Assembly (NCBI GenBank): GCA_017958705.1
Contig: JAGDCE010000151.1
Coordinates: forward strand, 1-17,755
Length of the DNA: 17,755 bases
Direction of reading: 5' to 3'
Source: Clostridia bacterium
GTDB taxonomy: Bacteria; Bacillota; Clostridia; Oscillospirales; CAG-272
Of this stretch, positions 7,172-16,200 are shown piece after piece. Within the stretch, counting starts at the first letter, position 1; each line of letters opens with the position of its first letter. The position numbers were made by a program, and so were the translations under genes. The notes below the pieces were generated by a model. That model was given only the letters and a program-made list of their open reading frames with translations. It searched no databases and was not told where the DNA came from.

Positions 7172-9403
7172 TTATCTGCATTTGATCACACGGCAGGGCT
7201 TTTCGCCTTTTATCTCGTAATGCGTTATTCTGCCGTTCTCCCATTTTATGTCGACTTTGGCGCCGCCCTTTGCGCGAAGCCCTCTGATCTCGCCGCAGCG
7301 CCAGTCGGACGGCAGGGCGGGGAGGAGCCATACGGTTTCTCCGTCGCTTTGCAGAAGCATTTCAGCTATGCCTGCCGAGGCGCCGAAATTGCCGTCGATC
7401 TGAAACGGCGGATGAGCGCCGAACATGTTCGGATAGCTCCCTCCGCTCGACGCGGTCGCCGGTCTCAGCTGCATATCGAGCAGCTTTTTCGCGCGGTCGC
7501 CGTCGAAAAGCCGCGCTCTCAGGTTTATCTTCCAGGCGAGGCTCCAGCCGGTACCCTCGTCGCCTCTCGCTTCAAGCGAACGCCTCGCGGCTTCGGCAAG
7601 CTCCGGCGTCCGCTCCGGCGTTATCAGCCTCGCCGGGTACAGCCCGTAAAGGTGCGACAGATGACGGTGACCGGGCTCCGCCTCGGGCACCTCGTCGTAC
7701 CATTCGAGCAGTCTGCCGTCAGATCCGGTCTTAAACGGCAGAAGCCGCGGCAGAGCCGCGCGGATCGCCTTTACGTCGCCGTTTTCATCGCAAAGAGCCG
7801 CCGCCGCATTCAGCGTGTTTTCAAAAAGCTCTTTTATAATGCTCATCGTCATCGCCGTCGTGACGCTGACGGAGCACGCGCCGCCGTCGCACAGATAAAC
7901 GTTTTCCGGTGAAGTCGACGGCGCCATAACGAGATATCCGTCCTTGTCGGGCGTCAGCATATCGAGATAAAACCGGCACGCTTCAAGCATTACCGGATAC
8001 GCCGTGTCTTTCAGAAACGCTTCGTCTCCGAAATACTCGTATTCCTCGTATAAATGTCTGCACAGCCAGCCGCCGGACATCTGCCAGAACGACCAGACCG
8101 CGCGGCCGCGCACCGGCTGACAGGCGCGCCATATATCAGTGTTGTGATGGGCGCAGAAGCCGCGCGCGCGGTAATAATCTCGCGCCGTTTTCGTTCCGCT
8201 TTCGCACAGCTCTTTTACCATCCGCGTAAGCGGTTCCTGCATTTCCGGCAGATCGGTCACAAGCGCCGGCCAGTAGTTCATTTCCGTGTTGATGTTTACG
8301 GTGTAATCGGAATTCCACGGCGGGTTTACGTGCTCGTTCCAGATCCCCTGCAGATTAAGCGGCTGAGATCCGGGGCGCGAGCCGCAGATGAGCAGATATC
8401 TGCCAAAATCGAACAAGAGCTTATACAGCCCGGTATCCGATCCATCCGCCTGATGCGCCGAAAGTCGCTTATCCGTCGGCAGATCGGATCTGTCGCCGCC
8501 GTTGATCTCAAGGCTGACTCTGTCAAAATATGATTTGTAGTCGGATACGTGTTCCTTAAGCAGCGCGTCAAAACCCGCCGCTTTTGCATTCATTGCTTTT
8601 CCGACGGCGGCGTTTTTATATTCTTTTCCGTTTAAATACGGATGCGTTTTGTATCCGGCGAAGCTGCTTTCGACGGCGGCGTACAAAACGACGCGGGACG
8701 CGTCTTTTATTTCTATCCCGTCTTCGCGCACTTCCGTGCAGCCGTCGGTGTCGCAGGCGGCTGCGACGCGGAAACGGATGCCGCGCTCGGACTCATTGTC
8801 CGAGTAATCCCTGTCGTGCGATTTGTCCGCGTCTCTGTTCTGCGCCGAATCGTACATACATTCGCCGTCTGTGAAGAAAACGCCGTTTTTGCAGCACTGC
8901 GTGTGCCTTAACGGGCAGACGAAGCCGATCCGCAAGCGAAATTTCCGGTCAGATGAAAACCTCACGGCAAGACAGCCGCTGTGAGCGGGAGTTATATACG
9001 TGTTTTCAAATACGTCCCCGCCAGAGAGGTACGCGACCTTCGCCGTCGCCGTGTCAAGCTCAAGCGTGCGCCTGTAATCGCTGTAGCCGGCGACGTCCCT
9101 TTTTATCAGAAAATATCCTGCGGGCTGATATGATTGAACGGACGGGGAACAGATCTTCTCCTCGATCAGCTCCTCCGCCCCCTTTTCATCCCCGGACACA
9201 GCAAGCTCACGCGCGCGGAGAAAATCGCCGTACGCGTCTTTGTTGTCGTCGCGCGGGAATCCCGTCCACAATTCGTCGCAGTTCAGACTTATGCGCTCTT
9301 CCGCCGTGCCGCCGTATATCATCGCTCCGAGCTTTCCGCCGCCGAGCGGAAGCGCTTCTTCAAACGAATCAGCCGGGCGGTCAAAATATATGATGCTGCC
9401 CAT
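7172..9403 (-). CDS. GH95 alpha-L-fucosidase / alpha-L-galactosidase, cytoplasmic
   Basis: The 743 residues cover a complete GH95 protein: an N-terminal beta-sandwich, an (alpha/alpha)6 barrel and a C-terminal beta domain. GH95 is an inverting family that cleaves alpha-1,2-L-fucose, with some members acting on L-galactose. Seen: ALPLGGGKLGAMIYGG (17-32), LNCDELWTG (40-48), LQGIWNEHVNPPWNSDYTVN (351-370), and NINTEMNYWPA with Asn370/Asn372 matching the pair that activates the catalytic water in the Bifidobacterium enzyme AfcA. Also seen are PSTSPEN with Glu500 matching the AfcA general acid, GHRHLSHLYGLYP (578-590), GTGWSLAWK (617-625) and FQIDGNFG with Asp670. All catalytic positions I can place are intact. 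There is no signal peptide, unlike many surface GH95 enzymes, so it should act on imported oligosaccharides. The ATG is preceded by AGAGGAT. The next gene starts 11 bases after its stop. Confidence 0.94.
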   Translation of the reverse strand: MGSIIYFDRPADSFEEALPLGGGKLGAMIYGGTAEERISLNCDELWTGFPRDDNKDAYGDFLRARELAVSGDEKGAEELIEEKICSPSVQSYQPAGYFLIKRDVAGYSDYRRTLELDTATAKVAYLSGGDVFENTYITPAHSGCLAVRFSSDRKFRLRIGFVCPLRHTQCCKNGVFFTDGECMYDSAQNRDADKSHDRDYSDNESERGIRFRVAAACDTDGCTEVREDGIEIKDASRVVLYAAVESSFAGYKTHPYLNGKEYKNAAVGKAMNAKAAGFDALLKEHVSDYKSYFDRVSLEINGGDRSDLPTDKRLSAHQADGSDTGLYKLLFDFGRYLLICGSRPGSQPLNLQGIWNEHVNPPWNSDYTVNINTEMNYWPALVTDLPEMQEPLTRMVKELCESGTKTARDYYRARGFCAHHNTDIWRACQPVRGRAVWSFWQMSGGWLCRHLYEEYEYFGDEAFLKDTAYPVMLEACRFYLDMLTPDKDGYLVMAPSTSPENVYLCDGGACSVSVTTAMTMSIIKELFENTLNAAAALCDENGDVKAIRAALPRLLPFKTGSDGRLLEWYDEVPEAEPGHRHLSHLYGLYPARLITPERTPELAEAARRSLEARGDEGTGWSLAWKINLRARLFDGDRAKKLLDMQLRPATASSGGSYPNMFGAHPPFQIDGNFGASAGIAEMLLQSDGETVWLLPALPSDWRCGEIRGLRAKGGAKVDIKWENGRITHYEIKGEKPCRVIKCR

Positions 9404-9414
9404 AATTCGATCCT

Positions 9415-10620
9415 CTACAGAAATTCAAAGCCGTACAGACACCGGCGATCGCAGAACTCTATTTCAATTTCAAATCTGCCGCTGAGGCATTCAAAGCCGT
9501 ATACGCGCCCGTCCGCTTTGCCGCGGCAGATAAGTCTGCCGCCGGCGTATACGTTTACCGGTCCGCCTTCGCCGTCTGCTCTGAAGCCGGTCGCGTTTTC
9601 AAGCGTTATATAGCGGTATACCGCGCGGTCGCCCGGCTTAGCGCCCACGAGCCCGAGCCGTTCGCCGCCGATCCTGACGGCGCCGTAAAGAGCGCAGGCG
9701 TAATTCGCCTTTATAAATTCTTTCGTCCTGAACTCGCCGGAGGTCATCTTCACCTCGTTTATGCGGCAGTCTTTGCTTATTTCGATTTTTTCCGCGCAGA
9801 CGTGACGCGAAAACTCCGAGCCGTGCGTTGAACGGTGATAGAAGACGTACCACTGACCGTTAAATTCCGCGATACTTCCGTGGTCGTTCCACGTACCCGG
9901 GTCACAGCCGTAATTGTCGATTATGACGCCGCGGTACTCAAATCCGCTCTGCGGATTATCAGACACGGCGTAGCCGAGGCACGTCGCCATGCCGGCGGCC
10001 CTCACGTCCTTGTGACGGTGAGTGTCGGTGTAAACGAAAACGTATTTGCCGTTGATCTTCTTTACCGAGCTGCCCTCGTGAAAATCGTGCTCCAAAACTG
10101 ACAAAGGCTGTGTGATACTCGCTTTATCTATGCTTATCATATCGGGGTTCAGCTTCGCCGAGCGCACTCTGTCGAACTGTCCCCAGTAGATATACGCCTG
10201 CCCGTCGTCGTCGATGAAAACGGCGGGGTCGATGCCGTCTTCTCCGTTGAGATCGAGCCGGCAGACGTCTTTGAAAGGCCCGTACGGCAGCTCTGACGCG
10301 GCGACGCCGCATCTGCCGTCCGGAATGCAGTAATACAGATAATACACGCCGTCCTTATACGCGCAGTCCGGCGCGTAAAGCGCTTTGTACGGGCAGTCGT
10401 CCGCCCAGCTGATATCGGAGAAACGGAAGGAAACTCCGTGGTCGGTCCAGTCCGTCATATTGTCCGACGAATACACGTGATATTCGCCGCTGCAGTATGA
10501 TTTTGCGCCGCGGATATCGTACGAGCCGTACAGATATATCCGTCCGTCGCCCCACACGTGCGCTTCGGTGTCGGGAACGAATATGTTTTCATCAAGCAGA
10601 GGATTGCGTATAGTTTCCAT
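9415..10620 (-). CDS. GH43 glycosidase (xylosidase/arabinosidase type) with degenerate C-terminal beta domain
   Basis: A 401-residue five-bladed beta-propeller enzyme of the inverting GH43 family, which removes xylose, arabinose or sometimes galactose. Seen: VPDTEAHVW with Asp17 as base candidate, ALYAPDCAYKDGVYYLYY (80-97), GIDPAVFIDDDG with Asp131 (the pKa-tuning Asp), DFHEGSSVKKINGKYVFVY with Glu182 as general acid, and NDHGSI with His247, the metal-site His of this family. The catalytic triad is complete. Residues from about 305 to 401 form a beta-rich extension that resembles a truncated CBM6-like module. No signal peptide, so cytoplasmic. CGGAGC lies 7 bases before ATG 10620. It is flanked by 13 and 11 bases to its operon neighbours. 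Substrate cannot be fixed from sequence; an alpha-L-arabinofuranosidase or beta-xylosidase is most likely. Confidence 0.88.
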   Translation of the reverse strand: METIRNPLLDENIFVPDTEAHVWGDGRIYLYGSYDIRGAKSYCSGEYHVYSSDNMTDWTDHGVSFRFSDISWADDCPYKALYAPDCAYKDGVYYLYYCIPDGRCGVAASELPYGPFKDVCRLDLNGEDGIDPAVFIDDDGQAYIYWGQFDRVRSAKLNPDMISIDKASITQPLSVLEHDFHEGSSVKKINGKYVFVYTDTHRHKDVRAAGMATCLGYAVSDNPQSGFEYRGVIIDNYGCDPGTWNDHGSIAEFNGQWYVFYHRSTHGSEFSRHVCAEKIEISKDCRINEVKMTSGEFRTKEFIKANYACALYGAVRIGGERLGLVGAKPGDRAVYRYITLENATGFRADGEGGPVNVYAGGRLICRGKADGRVYGFECLSGRFEIEIEFCDRRCLYGFEFL

Positions 10621-10633
10621 CGTTTTGCTCCGT

Positions 10634-11887
10634 TTACGGTCTTACCTTTGTAAATCTGAAGTCTTCGAACCTCGCCGCCTCCTCCGCTTCAGATCTGAAC
10701 ACGAAACAGAGGTTGTGCGTCCCATACGTGTTTTCAAGTTCGAGTTTAAATGTTTCGAATCTGTCAAAGCCGCCGGTCGATCCGACTTTGAGGCAGCCGA
10801 GCACGGCGCCGAACGGACTGTTCTCACGTATTTCTATCGTGCAGGGCTTATCGTTTCCGTTAGACACGCGCAGCTCTATCGGCGCGTTCTGACGCATACG
10901 CTCTACGTTCTGATAATACAGATACGAGCCGTTTCCGATGCCGCGAAGTTCAAAACCGTCTTTGTTTTCCTTCTTATATATCCCGTCCGAGGCGGCGAAA
11001 TACCATTCGCCCTTTATCACGTCCCAGTTAGCGTCGTACTGACCGACGCCGTTTATTTTGATGAACTCGTCCGTGACGATTTCACCGTTGTCCTTAAAAT
11101 GCGCGTAGACTATTTTTGTGGTGCGGTAATACGGGTCGATCTTCTCGTCTCCCAAATTCTCGGGTATGCCGTAGGTGAAATACGTCTGGTTGTGATAGGT
11201 GAAGAACGTGCCGTGATCGGTCGTGTAATCGTACATGAATTTTCCGTGATACGTATAGGGCCCATATACGCTTTTTGACGTTGCAAAACGAGCCTCGTGC
11301 GTAGTCAGATAATATATCCCGTTATGCTTTTCTATCCAGCACGCGTCGCTGTCCCAGTTCGGCTGAAGCTCCACCGGCCTCGTCTCCTCCGCCAGTGAGA
11401 TCATATCTTCATTCAGGCTCGCGATATAGTACTTTTTACCGATACACGTGAAAACGAACATGATGTAAGGCGTTTTGTTCTCATCGTCGTCGATGAATAC
11501 GGTCGGATCGTAGCATGCGGTATCGACCATGCCTTTCGGTATGAGCGGCTTTCCGAGCGCGTCCTTGTACGGTCCGCCCGGTCCGTTCTCGCTCACCGCA
11601 ACGCCGATAAGATACTGCTGATATGAAAAATACATATAGTATTTTCCGTTGCGCTCCGCAGCGTCGGTCGCATAGCACTCCTCGCACTTGCCTAAAAACG
11701 TGTCCTCGGGGCGAAGCGTATATTCGAGCCTCCAGTTAAGCAGATCGTCCGAGGAAAAGATCCTCCAGTCGTCCATTCTGAAAATCGGCTGTCCCGGCCC
11801 TCTGTCGTGTGTCGTGAACATATACGCGCGGCCGTTGAATATATGCACGTGCGGATCGCACACGCCTTTATTATGGATTATCCTCAT
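10634..11887 (-). CDS. GH43-like glycosidase with C-terminal CBM6-like module; Asp in the general-acid position
   Basis: A 417-residue protein. Residues 1-290 are a GH43-type propeller: CDPHVHIF with Asp11 as base, CYDPTVFIDDD with Asp127, and TTDHGTFFTYHNQ (222-234) with His225. At the third catalytic motif the family usually has E-G/A-P-x-I-x-K-x-x-G-x-Y-Y-L, but here the aligned residues read DACWIEKHNGIYYL, so Asp181 replaces the general-acid Glu; Glu186 is nearby. This may tune or abolish activity. Residues 300-417 resemble CBM6: GIGNGSYLYYQNV, TIEIRENSPFGAVLG, STGGFDRFETFKL, HNLCFVF and FEDFRF. A carbohydrate-binding module on an enzyme without a signal peptide is unusual. ATG 11887 follows AAGGAGATATGAT, the best ribosome site in the window. 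It begins after a 67-base gap, the largest inside this operon. Confidence 0.85.
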   Translation of the reverse strand: MRIIHNKGVCDPHVHIFNGRAYMFTTHDRGPGQPIFRMDDWRIFSSDDLLNWRLEYTLRPEDTFLGKCEECYATDAAERNGKYYMYFSYQQYLIGVAVSENGPGGPYKDALGKPLIPKGMVDTACYDPTVFIDDDENKTPYIMFVFTCIGKKYYIASLNEDMISLAEETRPVELQPNWDSDACWIEKHNGIYYLTTHEARFATSKSVYGPYTYHGKFMYDYTTDHGTFFTYHNQTYFTYGIPENLGDEKIDPYYRTTKIVYAHFKDNGEIVTDEFIKINGVGQYDANWDVIKGEWYFAASDGIYKKENKDGFELRGIGNGSYLYYQNVERMRQNAPIELRVSNGNDKPCTIEIRENSPFGAVLGCLKVGSTGGFDRFETFKLELENTYGTHNLCFVFRSEAEEAARFEDFRFTKVRP

Positions 11888-11954
11888 ATCATATCTCCTT
11901 GAACAGCGGATAAAGCTTTCGTTTGTTTTGTTTTATATCAAGGCTTCTCCGACT

Positions 11955-13196
11955 CTATTCTTTTTCGTAATACTCGTCAAGCACTTCGGACACGACCTGC
12001 GACCAGACGATAAGATTTTCCGGCCTGTCGCCGACGGTGCTTATGTCTTTCAGCGTTATGTCGCACGGACAGCCGTGCTTCAGGCACGCCTTAACCGTCT
12101 CCTCGGCTTCTTTTCTGATCTGCTCCGGGTCGGCGACGGAGGATACGAACGCGGGATTCGGCTTCCTTGAAAGCACGAAATCACCCTTTATCTGCTCCGC
12201 GGTCCGCTCGACGTCAGCCCACGGACTGCACCCTATCTTTCTTAAATTCGGGATCCTTTTTATGATTTCTATCCGGTCGTGAAGCGGCTCGCAGCAGCCG
12301 TAATACGTGTAGGCGCATTTTTCTGCGGCCGGTATGCTGAATTTTATATCGTATTCATACAGATCGTCGGGCGAAACGGTCGAAAACATCTGGGCCATGG
12401 TGCGGTACCACGCGCCCGACAGCCTTTTCCTGTCATGATCGCCTTCCGGCATCTCAACGTACGCGGGCGTGCAGTGCAGATCGGGGCCTGTGTTCTCAAG
12501 CAGACCGAGGGAGTCCATCTGCGACAGATACGACTCCGTCTCGTCGGCGTAAAGCTGCCGTATCTTCAGCAGATATTCCGGGCGGTCGTACATATCGTAT
12601 AAGATACTCTGCACGCCGCGCAGCCGCGCTATCCTGTCCCAAGGCGCGTCGTAAATGCCGTGCCCGCGCAGAACCACCGGGATCGTGTCGCCGACTATCT
12701 CGCGTATACGGTTCACGTTGTTTTCATCCGCCTCGGGGTAAGCCGTAACTTTCGGCAGATGGAAGTTCTGCAGCGCGTCTTCGTTTTCTAAAACGTCGTG
12801 ATATTCGTGCGACTTTATATCCGTGTGAAGTGCGTTTTTCACGTTTTCCTTCACCATCGAGTCAAGTCCGTTCCCGGTCGACGAAAACGCTTTCCGCACG
12901 ACCCAGCACGGCTCGATATAGTTGTCGCACTTGAAATACTTTTCGCGGAAAAGCGCGACTCGCAGACCGTATTCCATGCTGCGCAGTCCCGCGTCCCCGC
13001 AGACGCAGTCGAGGGCGTGCTCGTAATTCATCTGCTGCCACGGTATCTCCTCGATTATAAGCGGCGGCCGGACGACTTTAAGATCGTTCGTATCCTTGAA
13101 CCTCCGCCGCATCCTTACGTGTCTGTCTGATTCCGCGATCTCCATATACTTTTTGCACAGATCGCGTATGATCTCAATATCTTTTTTTAAATACAT
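11955..13196 (-). CDS. Uroporphyrinogen decarboxylase-fold protein (URO-D / corrinoid methyltransferase superfamily), function unknown
   Basis: The 413-residue protein looks like a distant member of the URO-D/MtaA superfamily, TIM-barrel proteins that decarboxylate uroporphyrinogen or transfer methyl groups to and from corrinoids and thiols. Seen: PPLIIEEIPWQQMNYEH near the start (44-60), VVLRGHGIYDAPW (174-186), DRPEYLLKI (204-212), YYGCCEPLHDRI (298-309) at the place where methyltransferases have a metal-binding His-x-Cys-Gly, and KIGCSPWADVERTAEQI (320-336) followed by KGDFVLSRKPNP (337-348), matching the GNxxP strand. Cys301, Cys302, Cys323, His241 and His306 are possible metal ligands, but the canonical HxC pair is not evident. 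It lacks a signal peptide. It is clearly not a haem-pathway HemE by context: it lies 13 bases below the GH78 gene and above five glycosidase genes. Demethylating or otherwise modifying an O-methylated sugar is speculative. GAGGTG precedes ATG 13196. Confidence 0.72.
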   Translation of the reverse strand: MYLKKDIEIIRDLCKKYMEIAESDRHVRMRRRFKDTNDLKVVRPPLIIEEIPWQQMNYEHALDCVCGDAGLRSMEYGLRVALFREKYFKCDNYIEPCWVVRKAFSSTGNGLDSMVKENVKNALHTDIKSHEYHDVLENEDALQNFHLPKVTAYPEADENNVNRIREIVGDTIPVVLRGHGIYDAPWDRIARLRGVQSILYDMYDRPEYLLKIRQLYADETESYLSQMDSLGLLENTGPDLHCTPAYVEMPEGDHDRKRLSGAWYRTMAQMFSTVSPDDLYEYDIKFSIPAAEKCAYTYYGCCEPLHDRIEIIKRIPNLRKIGCSPWADVERTAEQIKGDFVLSRKPNPAFVSSVADPEQIRKEAEETVKACLKHGCPCDITLKDISTVGDRPENLIVWSQVVSEVLDEYYEKE

Positions 13197-13209
13197 AACA
13201 CCTCGGCTC

Positions 13210-16200
13210 TCAGCTCGCCGTAAACAAATATTCTCCGCCGCCGACGGTGTATATAAATTCGCCGTCGCCGCCTCTGCCCTCGTATCTTATGCCGTCGCCG
13301 TCACACTCAAAAACGCTCTTGCCGGATTCAGTCACGCTCTTTGCGTCGGATAACGGTATAACGACCGTTGCCGTCGTATTAGTCGGAACAGTGATATTCC
13401 ATGTTAGCACGCCGTTTTCATATCTCCAGTCAGATACGCATAATCCGATCAAGGCGTCTATTGAAGAATTGACGTAGGTAAGCCCGCTTTCAATGCCGGG
13501 GCGGTAAGTTACGGTTCTGTAGCCCGCGCCCGTTTTTCTGATACCGCCGAGCCCTTCAAACATCCAGCACGCCGGACCGCCGCCGAGCATAACGTGGTTC
13601 TGCGAATCGAAGAAGGCTAAAAAGTCTCCGGCGTTGGAATTGAAGTTCTTTCCCGCAACGTCCCAGTATTCCCAAAGCGACGTCGCACCGTTGTCTATCA
13701 TAAACCCGAACGAGCCTTTTTCAGCCGATATTGTCATATCAAGCAAGAGCTTATGCTCGTTTGCTTCACTCAAAGCGTCATATAAGGATTTCGTTCCGAG
13801 TACGCCCGTTCCTAACACACGTCCTTTTTTGTCGCATATCTCAATCAGTTTATCAAGAACAAGTGCTTTGGTCTCGTTAGGAACAAAGTCAAAGTCAAGC
13901 GCCATTGAACTGCAGGTTTGGCTCTTTTTGGCATAATAGCCGTTTTTGTAGTATTTCTTTTGTATCGCGTCATAGACCTTTTTCATATGAGCGTTGTGCT
14001 CTTTGTGATCTCTGCCCGCTATATCAAGCATTTTTGATAACAGCATACCGCAGTTATAGTAGCAGGAGGCGGAAAGATAACCGCTGTCGACGAGTCCCTT
14101 TGCATTATCAAGCCCAACCCAGTCGCCATATACGTTTTGTGTGACGAGACCGTTGTTTTCGTATGTTGCCGCAAATTCAAACACTTTTATAAGCGTGTCT
14201 ATGCTGTGCTCGATATAATATTTATCGCCCGTCTGCATATAAAGCTCGTATGGGAAAATAAATATCGCACTCGCCCACGTTATATCATACTGTGCTCCGC
14301 TCTCCGTGCCGGACGGACGCGGGACGACTATTTCGGGACGACCGTCGGCTTTTACGTCCATAAGCATCGCGTCAAGAAACGCCTCCGCGGTCGTATAATC
14401 ATTCAACAGCATAGCCGCGGATTCCTTTGTGACCGCCGCGTCGCCGGTCCATCCGTTCTTTTCGCGCTGCGGACAGTCCGTGTAATTGCCCATCATATTT
14501 GAGCGCTGAGAAACGTTATACATTTCAAAGACCTGATCAAGACGCTCGTTCGACGATTCGAAATATCCGGTCTGTACAACGTCGTCGCTTGTGAAACACG
14601 CGGTGAAAGCGTCGGGATCGAAATCCTCGTTTTCCGGCGCCGTCACACGCAGATAACGGAAGCCGGTGTAGAAGAATCTCGGCTCAAACACGTCGTCGCC
14701 GCCCGACAGCGTATAAGTCGATACGGGCTTGTGCGCCGTGGTATTCGCCCATATATCGCCGTTCTCGTCAAGCAGCTCGGAATATTCTATTTTATATTTA
14801 TCGTTTTTGTTGCCCTTCAACGTCATTCTTGCGTAGCCCTGCATATTGACGCCGAAGTCGAGTATGTAGGCTTTTTTTCCGCCCGACGTTATTTCATTGC
14901 ATGATACGGGCTTTATCTCTTTTATGACTTTCGTTCCGGTCGGGGACGGGACTATCTCCGCCTCGCCCGGGAAATTCCATTTTTCCGTGTCGACAAAATC
15001 AAATTCGTCTTCCCAGACGACTTTGCCGTTTTGCGTGACGGTTATCCTGTCGTATGACGCGACCTCGTTCAGCGCGGAGCGTATGCCGAGCGCGCCGTCC
15101 GTCTGGCTCTGCGGAAGGTTTACGGTATGTACCTTGTTACCGTTTATGTACGTGGTGACCGTGCCGTCAAGTATCTCGATCTTCATCGTGACTTTTTTGT
15201 CCTTGCCGAGACCTTTTGCAGACGGAGTGTCTATCTCCGTCCAGCCGACCTTGTGGAGCCTTAATCCGGAATCCGTGACCTGCCACATAAGCGGGCTCGA
15301 GACGCCGTCCTTCGCTCCGAACATAATGGTGCCGAGGGTCTTTCTGACCGTTATGACGGCTTCTATCGTGTAGTTTCCGCTGAAGCTCCGATACGTCGTG
15401 AAAATGCCGGAGTTATCGGGTATCGTAAGTTCGCCGTCGACCGAACCGAAGCTGACAGTTGAAACGTCCTTCCAGCTTGCATCCGTTCTGAATCCCGGCG
15501 TGTCCCATTCCGTTTTCTTCGTCAGGTCGATATCCTCGCCCTTCGACAGATCATCTTTTACGATCTCCGAGGCGGCGCACGTTTTCCAGTCTTTCCCGGT
15601 GCTGACCGTCTGTACGCTTCCGTCTTTATACTTTACGCGCAGCATGCCGCACAGGTCGTGATTCATATACGTGCTGCCGCTCACGTACGCGCCGACGCAG
15701 TTTTCGCCGTCTTTCAGCATAGACGTTACGTCGAATGTGTTGTAATATGCGACTTTATCGGAGACGCCCTTGCGCGGTCCCCAAATGAGATCGCCGACCT
15801 TGCTGCCGTTCAGCCTGATCTCGATAACGCCGGTGCTTGCGAGGTAACAACGCGCGCGTTCGATATTGGCCGCGGGCTGGTCGAGGCTGAAAACGTATCT
15901 TGCCAGCCTTTCCGCGGCTATCCACACGCCTTCCGGCTTATCGGGCGCGGTCTCAAACGTAAACGGCTCGCCGAAATCGGATTCGGTACCGTTTTCGTCT
16001 CTTATTTTGACCTTTGCGGTGTATATCGTTTCCGGTTTAAGGTTTTGCGGAACGATACCAGTCTGCTCGTTGCTTTGCACCCAGTCGCTGTCCCAAGCCA
16101 AAGTGCCTTGCTCGTCTTCAACAACGCATCTGTACGCAGTCTGATACATGCCGCGTTTTTCTGTATTTATACGCCAACCAAGCCTTACGTTTTTACAATC

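Noticed and set aside
7161..7331. Upstream extension of the second GH3 gene
   Set aside because: It lies inside the GH95 coding region, encodes a basic non-homologous leader, and the ATG at 7160 has its own ribosome site.
7220..7912. Open frame on the + strand inside the GH95 gene
   Set aside because: It is antisense to conserved GH95 motifs, is Arg-rich and has no family resemblance.
10568..11278. 236-codon open frame on the + strand across the two GH43 genes
   Set aside because: It is antisense to two clear GH43 genes and spans their junction without any recognisable domain.
11888..11954. Possible internal promoter in the 67-base gap before the second GH43 gene
   Set aside because: A TTGATA and AT-rich stretch are present on the - strand, but no -10 box at proper spacing was found, and no terminator hairpin either.
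11955..13196. True haem-pathway uroporphyrinogen decarboxylase (HemE)
   Set aside because: It lacks recognisable HemE N-terminal motifs, is longer than HemE, and has no haem genes nearby; only the superfamily fold is supported.
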